Assembly (NCBI GenBank): GCA_017626655.1
Contig: JAGAIH010000517.1
Span: 11,292-75,291, forward strand
Length of the DNA: 64,000 bases
Direction: 5' to 3'
Source: Clostridia bacterium
GTDB lineage: Bacteria > Bacillota_A > Clostridia > Oscillospirales > CAG-272
The notes below the pieces were generated by a model. That model saw nothing but the letters and a program-made list of their open reading frames with translations. It did no database searches and had not been told where the DNA came from. The translations under genes were made by a program, and so were the position numbers. The number at the start of each line of letters is the position of its first letter. Positions within the stretch are counted from its first letter, which is position 1. This document shows, in pieces, positions 14,910 through 26,800 of this stretch.

Positions 14910-16529
14910 TTACAGGTAACGGAGCTTGTGGATCAGAAGCGCGATACCGCCTATGACGATCAACACACCGATGACAGCGGCAATGATGATGACGTAAGAG
15001 GGGATTCCGTCCTTCGTGTCGTCGGATTGATCCGTGGTTTCGCTGTCGGACGCCGTGGTTTCGCTATCGGGAACCGCAGTATCGCCATCGGGTGCCGTGG
15101 TATCGCTATCGGGAGCTACGGGTTCGCTATCGGGAGCTGCGGTCTCGCTGTCTTGCAGAACCTTTTCGCAATAATCACAAATCCCGTTGCTGTCGGCATC
15201 CTCATGATCGGTTTTCTCAACGCTTTGGGTTTCATAGTGATCGCAACCCGTGCAATTTCTGCGGCTCTCGCCATCCCTTTCACAGGTAGGAGCCAAGGTC
15301 TGCGTCCAGTCTCCGTACACGTGACCCGTTGCAGGAATCTCGGCATAGGTCGTATGATCGCATCTGGAGCAGGTTTCGTATGCATCCCAGCCGTGCTCCG
15401 TACAGGTTGCATTCTGAGCGGAATGCTGTACCGGATCGTGTCCGAGGGCGGGAATCTCTTCCTTCATGATATCGCCGCAACGAGTACAGGTATGCGTGGT
15501 GGAACCCTTCTCGGTACAGGTGGGCTGCGTGATAACCGAATCATAATCGTGCCCCAGCTTGTTGACCAGCACGGTTCCGCAGACGGTACACACTTGATCT
15601 TGCAGGCAGTCAGCCATGGACCCCGGTGTATGACCCTTTGCATCGGTAGTATCATCGATGTATGTGTCACCACAATACGTACATCTGTAGGTCGTATAGC
15701 CCTGCTCGGTACAAGTAGGAGCGGTCACCGTCCCGGAATACTCGTGAGCATGCGGCTTTTCGCCTCCGCAAACCTCACATACAGGGTCGCAGGGGCGTTG
15801 GCTGACGTGAAGATGATGCTCAGACTCATGCCCGCAAACGGTACAGATCTGCCAGTGGCTCTCTGCGTCATGAGCGTACTCATCCGAATACGCGTGGGAA
15901 ATCGTCCGTACCTCCCCGCAACGGTTGCACGCTGTATCGCAGTCGTGGTCATACGCGTGACCCAGAGGCGAGCCGTGGGTAAAGGTGTCGGTTCCCTTTT
16001 CACCGCAACGGCAGGACACGGAATAAACGGCGGGAGCCGTACAGGTCGCGGGCGACAGCAAGTATGCATCGCTGACGGTCTCCTCTGTAAACGCATGGTT
16101 ACAGAGGATCCGATAGCTGCCCAAGGGATATTCGATCCATTGGGATTCACCGGCACTGTTCAGAACACGAACCTTGACTATCGGTTCACTCTGCTCCAAG
16201 GGTGCCGTATCCTTGACACGAAGCGTCACCTGAAACACATCTCCGCCCACTGTGACGGGGGAGGCGTACAGAAATACGCCCTTTCCGTCCTGCGTCTTGA
16301 AATCAGCCACAAAAGGAGCCGGAGACAGAGTCCAGGAGCCCTCGGTCGCCTCAAACACGTCGGGATCATACGAAAGCTCAATAGAACCTGATTTGATTCC
16401 CTCATAGGAATCTATGTGGATGGTAAACGAAAGCTCTTCGCCCTGAAGCACGTCCTCAGCAGAAGCGATCAGGCAAAGGGTTGCCAGTATCCAGAGGACA
16501 GACAGGACAGTCCATACTACTTTTTTCAT
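14910..16529 (-). CDS. Membrane-anchored surface protein with cohesin-like domain and Cys/His-rich repeats
   Basis: A 539-aa exported protein. It has a signal peptide (MKKVVWTVLSVLW..., cleavage near ASA), then a cohesin-like beta-sandwich (about 25-130; GEELSFTIHIDSY, GSIELSYDPDVFEA, GGDVFQVTLRVKD). About 270 residues follow with repeated Cys pairs of the form TCTExGxxxxxCxxCG and CxxxCxxCGxxxxHxH. A Ser/Asp/Thr/Pro-rich spacer leads to one transmembrane helix (about 505-530) and a short basic tail. The anchor and cohesin-like domain could make it a cell-surface receptor for the two dockerin proteins encoded just upstream in the same operon, but this is inference. The ATG follows GAGAGGAG. 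The function of the Cys repeats is unknown. Confidence 0.75.
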   Translation of the reverse strand: MKKVVWTVLSVLWILATLCLIASAEDVLQGEELSFTIHIDSYEGIKSGSIELSYDPDVFEATEGSWTLSPAPFVADFKTQDGKGVFLYASPVTVGGDVFQVTLRVKDTAPLEQSEPIVKVRVLNSAGESQWIEYPLGSYRILCNHAFTEETVSDAYLLSPATCTAPAVYSVSCRCGEKGTDTFTHGSPLGHAYDHDCDTACNRCGEVRTISHAYSDEYAHDAESHWQICTVCGHESEHHLHVSQRPCDPVCEVCGGEKPHAHEYSGTVTAPTCTEQGYTTYRCTYCGDTYIDDTTDAKGHTPGSMADCLQDQVCTVCGTVLVNKLGHDYDSVITQPTCTEKGSTTHTCTRCGDIMKEEIPALGHDPVQHSAQNATCTEHGWDAYETCSRCDHTTYAEIPATGHVYGDWTQTLAPTCERDGESRRNCTGCDHYETQSVEKTDHEDADSNGICDYCEKVLQDSETAAPDSEPVAPDSDTTAPDGDTAVPDSETTASDSETTDQSDDTKDGIPSYVIIIAAVIGVLIVIGGIALLIHKLRYL

Positions 16530-16551
16530 ATTCACTCCTCTCCGCCGCGGC

Positions 16552-19500
16552 TTAACGGTGGATACTCAAGGGATATTCTTCCTCGCCGAACATGAAGCTG
16601 TAAAGCAGATGAACCGCGTCATCGGAATCCACGTTGCCGTCTCCGTCGTAATCGAAGGGCTGGTCAGAGGGATACGCTTCTCCGCCAAAGAGCACGTGGT
16701 AGACGACGTACAGCGCGTCATCCGGGTCGAGAACACCGTTGTTGTTGGCGTCACCGGCCGTATACCGCTCGTAGAGACAACCCTCGCACTGCATATCGTA
16801 TTCATCGCTGTAGAAGTGCCCCTCGGAGGCAGACACGGCATCACAAAGCTCACAGCGCATCCAGTGGCTATGCTCGTCGTACTCACATTCTGCACCGTAT
16901 TGGTGAGGGGCTTCCCGATCTCCGCCGCATCGGTTACAGTCCGCATCGCAGACACTGTCATATACATGGGGGAGAATCTCACCGTATGCGAAGGTCTCGC
17001 TACCTGCCTGCCCGCAATGGACACAGTTATAGTAGTAGGTAGCCTGTTCGGTACAGGTAGCTTCGGTGGCAAGATAGGCATCGATCGGAGTCTCCACCGT
17101 AAAGCTGTGACAGTACAGAGGAACCAGCGAAACGATATTCTCGGCGGAAAGACTGATGGTTTGGGTTCTGTTGTCGGCATACTCCAGAATCAACTGTGCG
17201 GCTAAGCTGTTGATGGATACGGCACCCCGCACAGGATCCACCACGTCGATCACCAGTCTCAGAACCGCCCCGCCAACGGTCTGACCGTTGGCAAATACGA
17301 ACACACCCCGTCCCTCGCTGAGATCAAAATCGGACATCAAGGTGCCGTCGATCAGCCATTGCGCCTCGGTGATCTCCAAAGCGGAATGATCGTAGAGGAT
17401 CTCCAACGCACCGCTCTTCACGTTATCATAGGTATTCACGGCAATCAGGATCTCAAATCCCATGCGCATATACGCACAGACGTTACAGGTATCATCGCAG
17501 AGAGCGTCATACTCATGGCTTTGCACGTCGCTTCTGTTTCCGCAAACCGAGCAGGCGTGCCAGTGCTCACGGTGATCCATACTCCATTCGTCGGCGTAGT
17601 CATGGGTCACACCCCGCTCGTAGCCACAGGTATCGCAAATGGAATCGCAGGCGTAATCATACTCGTGAGCCATGATCTCGCTGTAACCGCAACGGGTACA
17701 CACGGCGGCATGGTGGGTATGGTTGACGATCTCCACCGCCATATTGGTATGGGGACACGTCGTGACTGAAACCGTCTTGGCAACGACAGGATAGGTATGG
17801 ACTCCTGCATCATCCTGCACCGTGAAAAGACAGTCTATGGACGTGATGGCCGCAGGAGCCTTTGCAAGAAGCGTAATGCTGTATACCGTTGTATTGATAT
17901 CAGTGGCATCTCTCCAGGCAGATACAGAGCGAAGGGTACCCTCCTCAATGTCCTGCAACAACGCCCCGATCTCCCAGGAAACGTTGACCAATTCAAAAAC
18001 GTTCGTATCGAACCAGGGTACAATAGCCAGAGACTTAACGAGGCCGCAATTCTCCACGACGATTCCGAAGGTGATCTCTTCGCCGACAACAACCACATCG
18101 GTGGGAGCAACGACGTGGATCACGGGGCCGTTCAGCATGGGAATGATCTCCTCAGCCAGCACCTCGTGACATACTGTACAGGAAATCTGCTTCAGACCGG
18201 TCTGTGTCTCTGTCGCGTATTGGACGAGGGTCCATTCACCCTCGATATGGCCGGAAGCGGGCACAATGGTGTCCTTCATGCTTCGGCCGCAGCTTTGGCA
18301 GGTGTGCAGCGTATATCCGTCTTCCGTACAGGTCGGAGCCACCACGATCCCCTCGTCGTAAATATGGGCGCAGGGATCGCTCAGCATCATAGCGTATACC
18401 AGAAGATCGTCGTACACGTTCTGGGCAAAGGAGGTTCCGTTCACAAAGTCACGAACGAAGGTATACTCCCAGGTCAGACCGCTGGCGATCACGTAGCCGT
18501 CGCCCATGGGATACTCCACCAGGGTAGGCCGTCCGTTGGCATCCTCCAGAATGGTGATCGCCTCGGCGGGGAGGTTGTTGAAGTAGGTGTGACTGCTGTA
18601 GGTGCTGTACAAAAGCTCGTTGGTAATGGGCTTCTGATCGGTCAGAACACCGGTTACGATGTGATGATGGGGATTTGCGATGTAATTGCGGTTGGAATAG
18701 TAATTCTCTATGGTCACACCGCCGGGGAGGGCATAAGAGATATCACCTGCCGCCCAGCCCTGATCGCAAGCGCCGTAGACGACCACGCCGCCCTGTTCAG
18801 CAAAGGCAGCAATTCGATCTGCCGCATCCCGCAGACGGTCGTAAGTATCGGTGGACTGATCGTTGGCAATATAGATCACGTCGTACATGGAGAGCTCAAT
18901 ACCGGTCAATTCTCCGGTGGTCATCATATCCCAGCCTGCAATATACCCCTCGGAGGCCAGCTTATCCAGCAGAACCGTATTGATATTCTCGGTCCAGGGA
19001 AGTCTGTCCTGGATCAAAAGGATACTGGCGGCGGGACGCATGGGAATGATCTCGGTGTAGGTATCGCCGCAGATCGAGCAGGTGTAGGTTATGAGTCCTT
19101 CCTGCGTATCGGTGGCAGCACGGGTGACCGTAGCTTCATACGAATGTCCTCCGGGAATGGTTTCCACATAGGAATCCTGACAGCTCACGCATTGAAAACG
19201 CTTGAAGCCATCCCGGGTACAGAGAGCATCCTGATGCTCAACCAGCTCGTAGTCATGCTCGGCATATACGTAGGTCATGTAGGACTCGCCGCAATGAGTA
19301 CAGGTATGGCGGATCATACCGGGGGTCGTACAGGTAGCCTCCGAAACGACTTCCCGAATATAGCTATGCAGAACGGGCGGAATATACGTTTCCATGATAT
19401 CACCGCATTCCGGGCATTCGTAGCGGATATAACCGGGCTGATGGCAGGTAGGCTCGCGAGTCTCGATCTCTACGTAGCTGTGTCTGTGGATCAGCCTGGA

Positions 19501-20766
19501 TACGGTAATGCTGTAGGTATAGACCTCGGGCTCCATGCCGTCAGCCGAAATCGTAACCGAGTAACGGTAGGTGATCGGATCCTCAACGGGCTCCGCACGA
19601 ATGCGCCATACAACGCCCGCGTCGTTCCCTGCGGCAATATTTCCAAGCTCCACGGTGGGGTCGTCCAGGAGTATCAATCCCGCAGGAAGCTGAATGGATG
19701 CGCACACGTTGGTCAACTCCAGATCGCCGATATTATTCACCCAGCCGTTGAAGGAGAAGGGGTTGCCGACGTAGTCCGAGCTGTCTTCGTTAGCGATCAG
19801 CTCTGCGGGCACCATGGCGGCGAAATCAAAATCCGCCACAGGATCGGGATCGGGATCAACGGGATGGGTCTCGTCCTCCGGATCCGTCTCTTCGGGCTCC
19901 TCGCTGGGCACAAAGGCACTCAGACCGTAGTAGGTCTTCACGGTGCGGCTCTCGCCGGGTGCCAGAGAAATGGGATTGAAATAGACGTTTACGGCACTGT
20001 CGCCGATGCTTTCGTTATCGTAGCAGTCCCAAGCCGAATCAGATGATCCTTTTCCGTAATTCAGGAATTGCACACGGTCGGGGCGGTCGGCTTCATTATA
20101 GAAGAAGGTACCGCTGGCCACCACCGAAGGATTGGCAAGGTTGTCGAACACCTGCCAGGTCTGAGGAATATCATCCCCGTAGTAGTTGGTAGCAGTAGTC
20201 AGGTTGCGGCCATTGACGCGGAAGGGCGCATGGTCGTTGGAGCCCAGCATGGTGTCGAAGAACAGACGGGCACCAACCTCGGACGCAGACCCGGACTGGT
20301 TGGTCATCACGTACTTATACTCCACCGTATCATAACGGGACGTATAGACGTTATAGGCAAAGGAGATGAAGCGCTCCACCTTGATCCCATTGATCACACA
20401 AGAGGAGTACAGACTATTTCCATCTGCGGTCTTCTTATCAGTCGAGCAATAAAAGGCCGATACTCTCCCGTTGACGTTGACCAAAGCTCGGGAGGTACAA
20501 TCAAACAGAAGCTTTTGATTATTGTCCGTAGCCGTATTGGGGTCGCCTCCCGTGGTATACAGGACGTGTCTGTCAGTATCGAGGCGGACACTCAGGTATT
20601 CGTTATTGATGGTATTAGCCGATATGGTATGCTGCTCCGCCGTTGCAGCGGAGACCGTGACGGGCCACGCCGCAAAGAGGGCTGCGACCATAACCAGCGC
20701 AAGGATCCCCGCTGTCAGCCGATGGATCCTATGATTTTTTCTCGTACTTTTCATAACAGCTTTCAC
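16552..20766 (-). CDS. Secreted multidomain protein with C-terminal type I dockerin
   Basis: A 1,404-aa exoprotein. Order: signal peptide (from MKSTRKNHR, cleavage near VSA); a beta-rich N-terminal domain (about 40-310); a CARDB-like domain (about 330-430); Cys-pair repeats; a Rossmann-like domain resembling ThuA/glutamine-amidotransferase folds (about 590-790; ASILLIQDRLPW, GGVVVYGACDQGW). Then come two cohesin-like domains (about 880-1000 and 1105-1200) separated by Cys/His repeats, and a dockerin with two calcium loops (GDANNNGVLDPDDAL and DYDGDGNVDSDDAV). The start is taken as the GTG at 20766, 8 nt after GGAGG; the ATG at 20754 is possible. No catalytic residues could be identified. It lies 96 bp after the giant gene. 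Confidence 0.78.
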   Translation of the reverse strand: MKAVMKSTRKNHRIHRLTAGILALVMVAALFAAWPVTVSAATAEQHTISANTINNEYLSVRLDTDRHVLYTTGGDPNTATDNNQKLLFDCTSRALVNVNGRVSAFYCSTDKKTADGNSLYSSCVINGIKVERFISFAYNVYTSRYDTVEYKYVMTNQSGSASEVGARLFFDTMLGSNDHAPFRVNGRNLTTATNYYGDDIPQTWQVFDNLANPSVVASGTFFYNEADRPDRVQFLNYGKGSSDSAWDCYDNESIGDSAVNVYFNPISLAPGESRTVKTYYGLSAFVPSEEPEETDPEDETHPVDPDPDPVADFDFAAMVPAELIANEDSSDYVGNPFSFNGWVNNIGDLELTNVCASIQLPAGLILLDDPTVELGNIAAGNDAGVVWRIRAEPVEDPITYRYSVTISADGMEPEVYTYSITVSRLIHRHSYVEIETREPTCHQPGYIRYECPECGDIMETYIPPVLHSYIREVVSEATCTTPGMIRHTCTHCGESYMTYVYAEHDYELVEHQDALCTRDGFKRFQCVSCQDSYVETIPGGHSYEATVTRAATDTQEGLITYTCSICGDTYTEIIPMRPAASILLIQDRLPWTENINTVLLDKLASEGYIAGWDMMTTGELTGIELSMYDVIYIANDQSTDTYDRLRDAADRIAAFAEQGGVVVYGACDQGWAAGDISYALPGGVTIENYYSNRNYIANPHHHIVTGVLTDQKPITNELLYSTYSSHTYFNNLPAEAITILEDANGRPTLVEYPMGDGYVIASGLTWEYTFVRDFVNGTSFAQNVYDDLLVYAMMLSDPCAHIYDEGIVVAPTCTEDGYTLHTCQSCGRSMKDTIVPASGHIEGEWTLVQYATETQTGLKQISCTVCHEVLAEEIIPMLNGPVIHVVAPTDVVVVGEEITFGIVVENCGLVKSLAIVPWFDTNVFELVNVSWEIGALLQDIEEGTLRSVSAWRDATDINTTVYSITLLAKAPAAITSIDCLFTVQDDAGVHTYPVVAKTVSVTTCPHTNMAVEIVNHTHHAAVCTRCGYSEIMAHEYDYACDSICDTCGYERGVTHDYADEWSMDHREHWHACSVCGNRSDVQSHEYDALCDDTCNVCAYMRMGFEILIAVNTYDNVKSGALEILYDHSALEITEAQWLIDGTLMSDFDLSEGRGVFVFANGQTVGGAVLRLVIDVVDPVRGAVSINSLAAQLILEYADNRTQTISLSAENIVSLVPLYCHSFTVETPIDAYLATEATCTEQATYYYNCVHCGQAGSETFAYGEILPHVYDSVCDADCNRCGGDREAPHQYGAECEYDEHSHWMRCELCDAVSASEGHFYSDEYDMQCEGCLYERYTAGDANNNGVLDPDDALYVVYHVLFGGEAYPSDQPFDYDGDGNVDSDDAVHLLYSFMFGEEEYPLSIHR

Positions 20767-20818
20767 AAAACTGTCCTCCATTCTTTTCCGTACGGATATT
20801 GTGGGTGCTTTTCCTGCC

Positions 20819-20850
20819 GGCTCAATGGGTTCGCGAGAACCCATTGAGCC
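20819..20850. other. Perfect 14-bp intercistronic hairpin between the two dockerin genes
   Basis: GGCTCAATGGGTTC (20819-20832) pairs with its exact complement (20837-20850) around a GCGA/TCGC tetraloop. There is no U-tract on the minus strand, so it looks like an RNA stability or processing element and not a strong terminator. Confidence 0.7.
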
Positions 20851-20862
20851 AAAACGCAGGCG

Positions 20863-23800
20863 TTATGCGGATTGTAACGGATATTCAGACTCGCCGAAGA
20901 AGCTGTGATACAGGAGATAGAGCGCGTCGTCCTCGTTGGCTTCGCCGTCACGGTTGAGATCAAGAGGTTGCTCCACGGGGTACGCCGCAGTACCGAACAG
21001 GATCGCATACAGGAGATACACGGCGTCGTCCGAATCCACGTCGGCATCGTGATCCATATCTCCGTTGACGAAGCGGCTGTGACCGCATTCGTTACAGGCT
21101 GCATCGTAGGCATCGTCGTAGGCATGGGGAGCTGCGCCCAGGTGCACGCCGCAAAGCTCACAGTCGTGCCAGTGCATATCCCCGTTTCCGTTCCATTCGG
21201 GAGAGGGAGCATGGGGAGCCACACGCTCGTGGCCGCAATCCACACAGGTCGTATGGCAAACGCTCTCGTAGCGATGGCTCATAACACGGCTGTGACCGCA
21301 GAGATCGCACACACCGATATGGTAGTCCCCGTCCACCTCGGTGCAGGTCATATGCTCATGGGGACATTCGATCACGGATACGTTCTTAGCAACCACAGCC
21401 GCAGGAACGGTTCCGTTTTCATCGTGCAGGATCACCGTGAAGTCCATCGCCGTACTGTCAGCCGTTGCGATTGCCTTCAGGGTAATCGTAAATACCGTCG
21501 TATTGATGTCTGTGGATCCGCTCCAAACCGATACGGCGCGGAGGGTATCGGGCTCGATATTCTGCATGAGTGCCGAAATCGTCCAGCGCAGATCGACCAG
21601 TTCAAAGACGCTCGTGTCAAAAATCGGGACGACTGCCAGAGACTTCACGGGACGGCAGTTTTCGATGACAACGCTGAAGGTGATCTCTTGTCCGAGAATA
21701 ACGGTATCCGTCGGAGCCTGCACCTGAATGATGGGTGCGTCCAGCATGGGAATGATCTCCTCAGCCAGCACGGCTCCGCAGAGGGTGCAGCACCGCTGCT
21801 TCAGACCGTTCACTTCGGTCGTGGCGGGATACGCCACAGTCCACTCACCCAGGGTGTGTCCGAGTGCAGGCAGGAAGGTATCCTTCATTTGCAGACCGCA
21901 ATTCAGACAGGTATGCAGGGTATAGCCGTCCTCGGTACAGGTAGGCCCGTATACGGTACCCATATCAAAGATATGCTCACAAGGATCGCTGAGTCCGATC
22001 GCATACACGACCAGATCGTCGAATACGCTCTTGGAATAGGTAAGGCTTCCGCCCTCGTATGCGTTTCTGTTGTAGTAGAATTCCCAGGTCAGACCCGAAG
22101 CGATGACGTGACCGTCACCGATGGTGTATTCGACCAGGGTGGGATTTCCGTATGCGTCACGCAGAATGATATTGGCATCGGCAGGAAGCGTGTCGCTGTG
22201 GAAGTAGGTATGGCTACAGTAGTTACCGTACAAAAGCGCGTCGGTCAATGCCTTCTGGTCGGTCATAGCCCCCGTCACGATGGGATGGAGACGGTCGGCA
22301 ATGTAGTTGTAACGGGAGTAGAAATTCTCCTTCACAACACCGCCCGGAAGAGGAGAACGGATGTCTCCGCCGGCCCAGCCGCTGTCGCAGGCACCGTAGA
22401 TCACCACGCCGCCGGCACGGACGTAGGAGGTAAGCGCGTCATGGAGAGCCGCCAGACGGTCGTAGGTTCCGGTGGTTTGGTCGTTGGCGATCATGACCAC
22501 ACTGTAGCCTGCCAGGTCGGCCGCACGGAAGGTGGATGTAGTCACCATATCCCAGCCGAGGATATAGCCGGCATCCTTCAGGTGATTGAGCAGAAGGACG
22601 TTATCGTTATGATCCCAAGGCATCCGATCCTGGATCAGGAGAACGGAGGCCGAGGAACGGACGGGGATGATGTCGGTATAGCTGTGACCGCAGATGGAGC
22701 AGGTATAGGTAATGATTCCCTCTTCCTCTTCGGTTGCGATCTTGGTGATCTCCGCCGTGTAGCTGTGGGCACCGGGGATGATCTCGTCATAGCTGTCGCC
22801 GCAACGGTCACAGGTGTAGGTATTCATTCCGTCAGCCTCACAGGTTGCATCCACGTGAACGCTCAAGACGTAGCGGTGCTCCGAGTAGACGTAGGTCGGA
22901 TAGGTATCGCCGCAATACTCGCAGGTATGCTCCATGATACCGGGCTCGGTACAGGTAGCCTCCCGGATCATGTAGGTCACGTAGCTGTGTCCCGTTGCGG
23001 GAATATAGACGTTTTCCAACACCGTACCGCAACGAGAGCATTCGGAATGACGGATACCGGACTCGGTACAGGTAGCCTCTCGGTCAACCATCCACTCGCC
23101 GGGTTGGTGTCCCAGGGGGGGCACGATGTCATCGCGGTAGACGTCGCCGCAAGAGCACGTATACGTTGTGAAGCCGATATCGGTGCAGGTGGGGGGGGTT
23201 ACCCGGAGCTCATACTCATGGATATGAGGCATATCCTCGTCATAATCAATGGTATATATGCCTCCGTTTTCAGTCACGCCCCAAAAATTGAAAATATATC
23301 TATTGCCTGCACGCAAAGGAACGATATAGTCATTTCCTTCTCTTTCCCACTCATCGATATCAACAAAGCTGACATAACAACCGACAGGGTGGGTGATGCG
23401 GACCACACAATCCTCCTCGGGGATAAAGAGGTAATACACATCATGGCTACCCGTAATCGTGCAGGAGAAGGGGAGCTCGTCTATGATATAAGGATGCTCA
23501 TAGGAACCATCAGCCTCGCCGATATTCAGCATAAACTCAGACAGGATCACGACTTCCCCGTCGGTATTCTGATATGCCAAGCGAACCGTATGCCAGCCTT
23601 CCAGACCGCTGATATCCATAGAGATCTTGTAGCGCGAGCCGGTGTCGGCACCTAAATATTGAGAGGCATCGATCACGCCTTCTTCGGGCGTAACGGTAAA
23701 GCTGTTGTCAAATACGAAGGGAGAATTATCGATCTGGTATCCGAATCGGCCAACCCGACCCATAATGGCTACCCAGCCCATGGCGGTCAACGTATTGGTC

Positions 23801-26800
23801 TCACCGGGAGCCAGTTGAGCAATACCGTTCCATTCCGAAACACGTCCGGGCTGGAAGAAATTACGGTCACTGTAATAATCGTTCGGAACTTCAACGCCCT
23901 TAAACAGGTAATCAAATTCGAAACGCACGATGACATCTTGGTTCTCCGACCAGAGGGGGTAAGAGCCGTAGGGATCGGGATCGATAAAATCGGGCTCATC
24001 AGGGTCAATAACGGGAGGAGGAACGATTTCGTTCTCCCCAGGCTCCTTACGGTCAATGCCAAGAGGCTTGACCGCCGTAGCTTCGGAGGTACCGTACTCC
24101 AGAATGGTCAAACCGGCAGAACCGCCTCTGACAGCGGTATGCATGGTAACACCCACGAAGAATTCACCAGAGGGGCTCAGTCTTTCCAGCAGAGCGGTGA
24201 TCTGGGCAGCATTGGACTGCATAACGCCATTGATCCTGATCTCATATTTGTAGCCGTTCCAAGTAATCTCCAGCGTATAGATCTCGCGGCCTTGGTCATC
24301 CACCTCGACCGGAATAGAGCTTGATCCAACCCACGTAAAGGAACCGCCAAAGTCCTCTGTCATAGGATCAGTCAAATGGGGAATACTGGTGGTGAGCCCG
24401 TCACCGTGGCCGCGGAGCAAAGTCAGCCAACCACCTCCGTATTCGACACTGCCGGGCTGAAGCATACCGGTGTTTTCATAACCGGTATTCAGGGACAAGC
24501 TGATCCATTGATCGGCTTGGTAGCCGCCGTCGTAGCTATAATCATCTACTCGGAATTTGAGGTAGATACCGTTCTTGATGGACTGCGCCTCCTTGGTGGA
24601 CACGGTCACAAAGGGTATACAGTTTGTCCAATCGGGCTGGATGACGGTGAAGCCGTCGGAGGTATACTCATAACCGGACTCGGGAGGGTACACCGTATCG
24701 GGATCGTCATCCTCGGAAGGATAGTTGTTGATCCCTTGGTGGGTCGTCCACATTCCCTCGCCGGGCTCGGATGCGCCCATCATCAAAACGAACTCCTTAA
24801 GAACGACGATCTGGCCGGTTGTGTTTCGGTAAACGAGGCGCACCGTATGGAGGCCCGCCAGACCCGAAATATCCATAACGATCTTATACCGGGAGCCGGT
24901 GTCGGCACCGGCACTTTGAGAGGCATCGATCACAGGATATTCCGTTTCATGTGTGAAAGCGGGGTCGAATACAAACGCGGAATTATCGATCTGGTAGCCA
25001 AACTGACCGACTTCACCCATCACAGCGACCCAGCCCCAGGCGGTCAGCGCGGTTACGGAGAGGTCGGGAATATTGGCAATGCCGTTCCAGTCATTGCCTT
25101 GTCCGGGTGTAAAAATATTCTCGGGTCCCATGTCGGGATTTCCGGATCCGGTATACAGTTGGTCGAAGCTGTTATGGAAAACGACGTCGTGGCGATCCGA
25201 CCACGAGGGATAGAATATATCGGGATCGGGCTCCTCCATTTCAAATTCAACAATCAAAGGATAAGTCCCCACATTGGTAAGAAACATAGTTCCTAAGCTT
25301 ACGGTATACGTACCGGGAGTCAAGTAAACAGAACCTGTACCGACCAGGATACCCATACTGTCATAAACCCGGCATAAGAAATCACCCATAAAATGGTACC
25401 TTCCCTCGGTCGTGACAACGAAGGTATAATCGACACCCCCCTGTTCATAAATCCATTCGGTCACAGGGATTTCGTTTGCGCCAAGTTGCAGAACTCGCTC
25501 AGGCTCAGGCTCACCCTCACCCATCACCAGAGTAAACTCCCGAAGGACAACAATCTCTCCTGCGGGATTCTGATAGACGGTGCGCACGGTGTGTCTGCCC
25601 ACCAGCCCCGCTACGTCGATAACAATCTTGAAGCGGGATCCGGTGTCACCACCGACACTTTGAGAGACATCGATGACAATCTGTTCGGTCGCACGAGTAA
25701 AGCTATCATCAAATACGAAAGGAGAATTATCGATCTGGTATCCGAATCGGCCAACCTCGCCCCGAACGGCAACCCAGCCCAAAGAAGTCAAGGTCGTTAC
25801 GGAGAGGTCGGGCACGTAGGCAACGCCATTCCAAGAAGCGGCTTGTCCGGGTGTGAAGATGTTCTTCGATTCGTCGTAGTTGGGATACTCCATACCCATA
25901 TATAGCTCGTCAAAGCTGAGATGAACAACGACATTGTAGTGATCCGACCAGAGAGGATAGGAGGCATCGGGATCGGGGTCAACATATCCGGGCCCATCCT
26001 CTTCAACCGTCCATGTGATGATCCAATCCTGTTTGATCATCGCGCCAACATAGAAGCTCCAAGTTTCACCGGCAACCAGGTCAACGGAGTAGGTTGCACC
26101 GTCAGCATTTTCGCAGAAGTCCACTTCGGGAGTGTACCAATCATCATATGCTTCCTGACTCAACAGACCCAGACCTGCGGGCAGGTTAAAGGTATAGGTA
26201 CCGGAAACGGGAGCGGTAAAGCTGAACAAGTCGAAATAGCCGTAGGTGTCCGTAGTGGTTACATGGATTTCGTTGGCATCGGGCTCATCGGGCTCATCGG
26301 GCTCATCGGGCTCATCGGGAGTCTCCCCGATCACCACCGTAAGGGGATTGCGGAGCAGAACCAAGGTACCATCCTCCAACAGGATAACGAAGGCCACGGT
26401 ATGGGAGCCATCGCTCAGATGGCTGAGAGGAACCGTGATCGCGTAGCGAAGCGCGTGCTCACCGCCTGCCCACTTAACACCATCCTCAGTGGGCTGTTCA
26501 AAATCCCCGAACACGATCTCACCGTCAAGAACGTAGCCAAAGCTGGCGATGGGCTGAGTGAAGCCGATCCAACCGCGGAGCATCATGGAATCGTGAACCA
26601 TGTCGGTGGTAAACTTGATAGTGTTATCAATAGCATCCAGCTTGTCACCTGCGCCTCCATCTTGCGGGAAGTACAGCGAACCGTTGACAAAGAAGGAATC
26701 CACGGAACCGGCAATCACGCCGGCTTCCTCGGGAGATACGAGATCATCCGACGCAGTATCGTCGGCGACGAATTCGATGGAGGAGATCAGCATAAAGAGT

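Noticed and set aside
17797..20046. Long plus-strand open frame opposite the dockerin gene
   Set aside because: Antisense shadow of a clear coding sequence; no ribosome binding site or protein features. The same applies to long antisense frames at 2599-3792, 12577-13770, 20905-23655 and 37388-39361.
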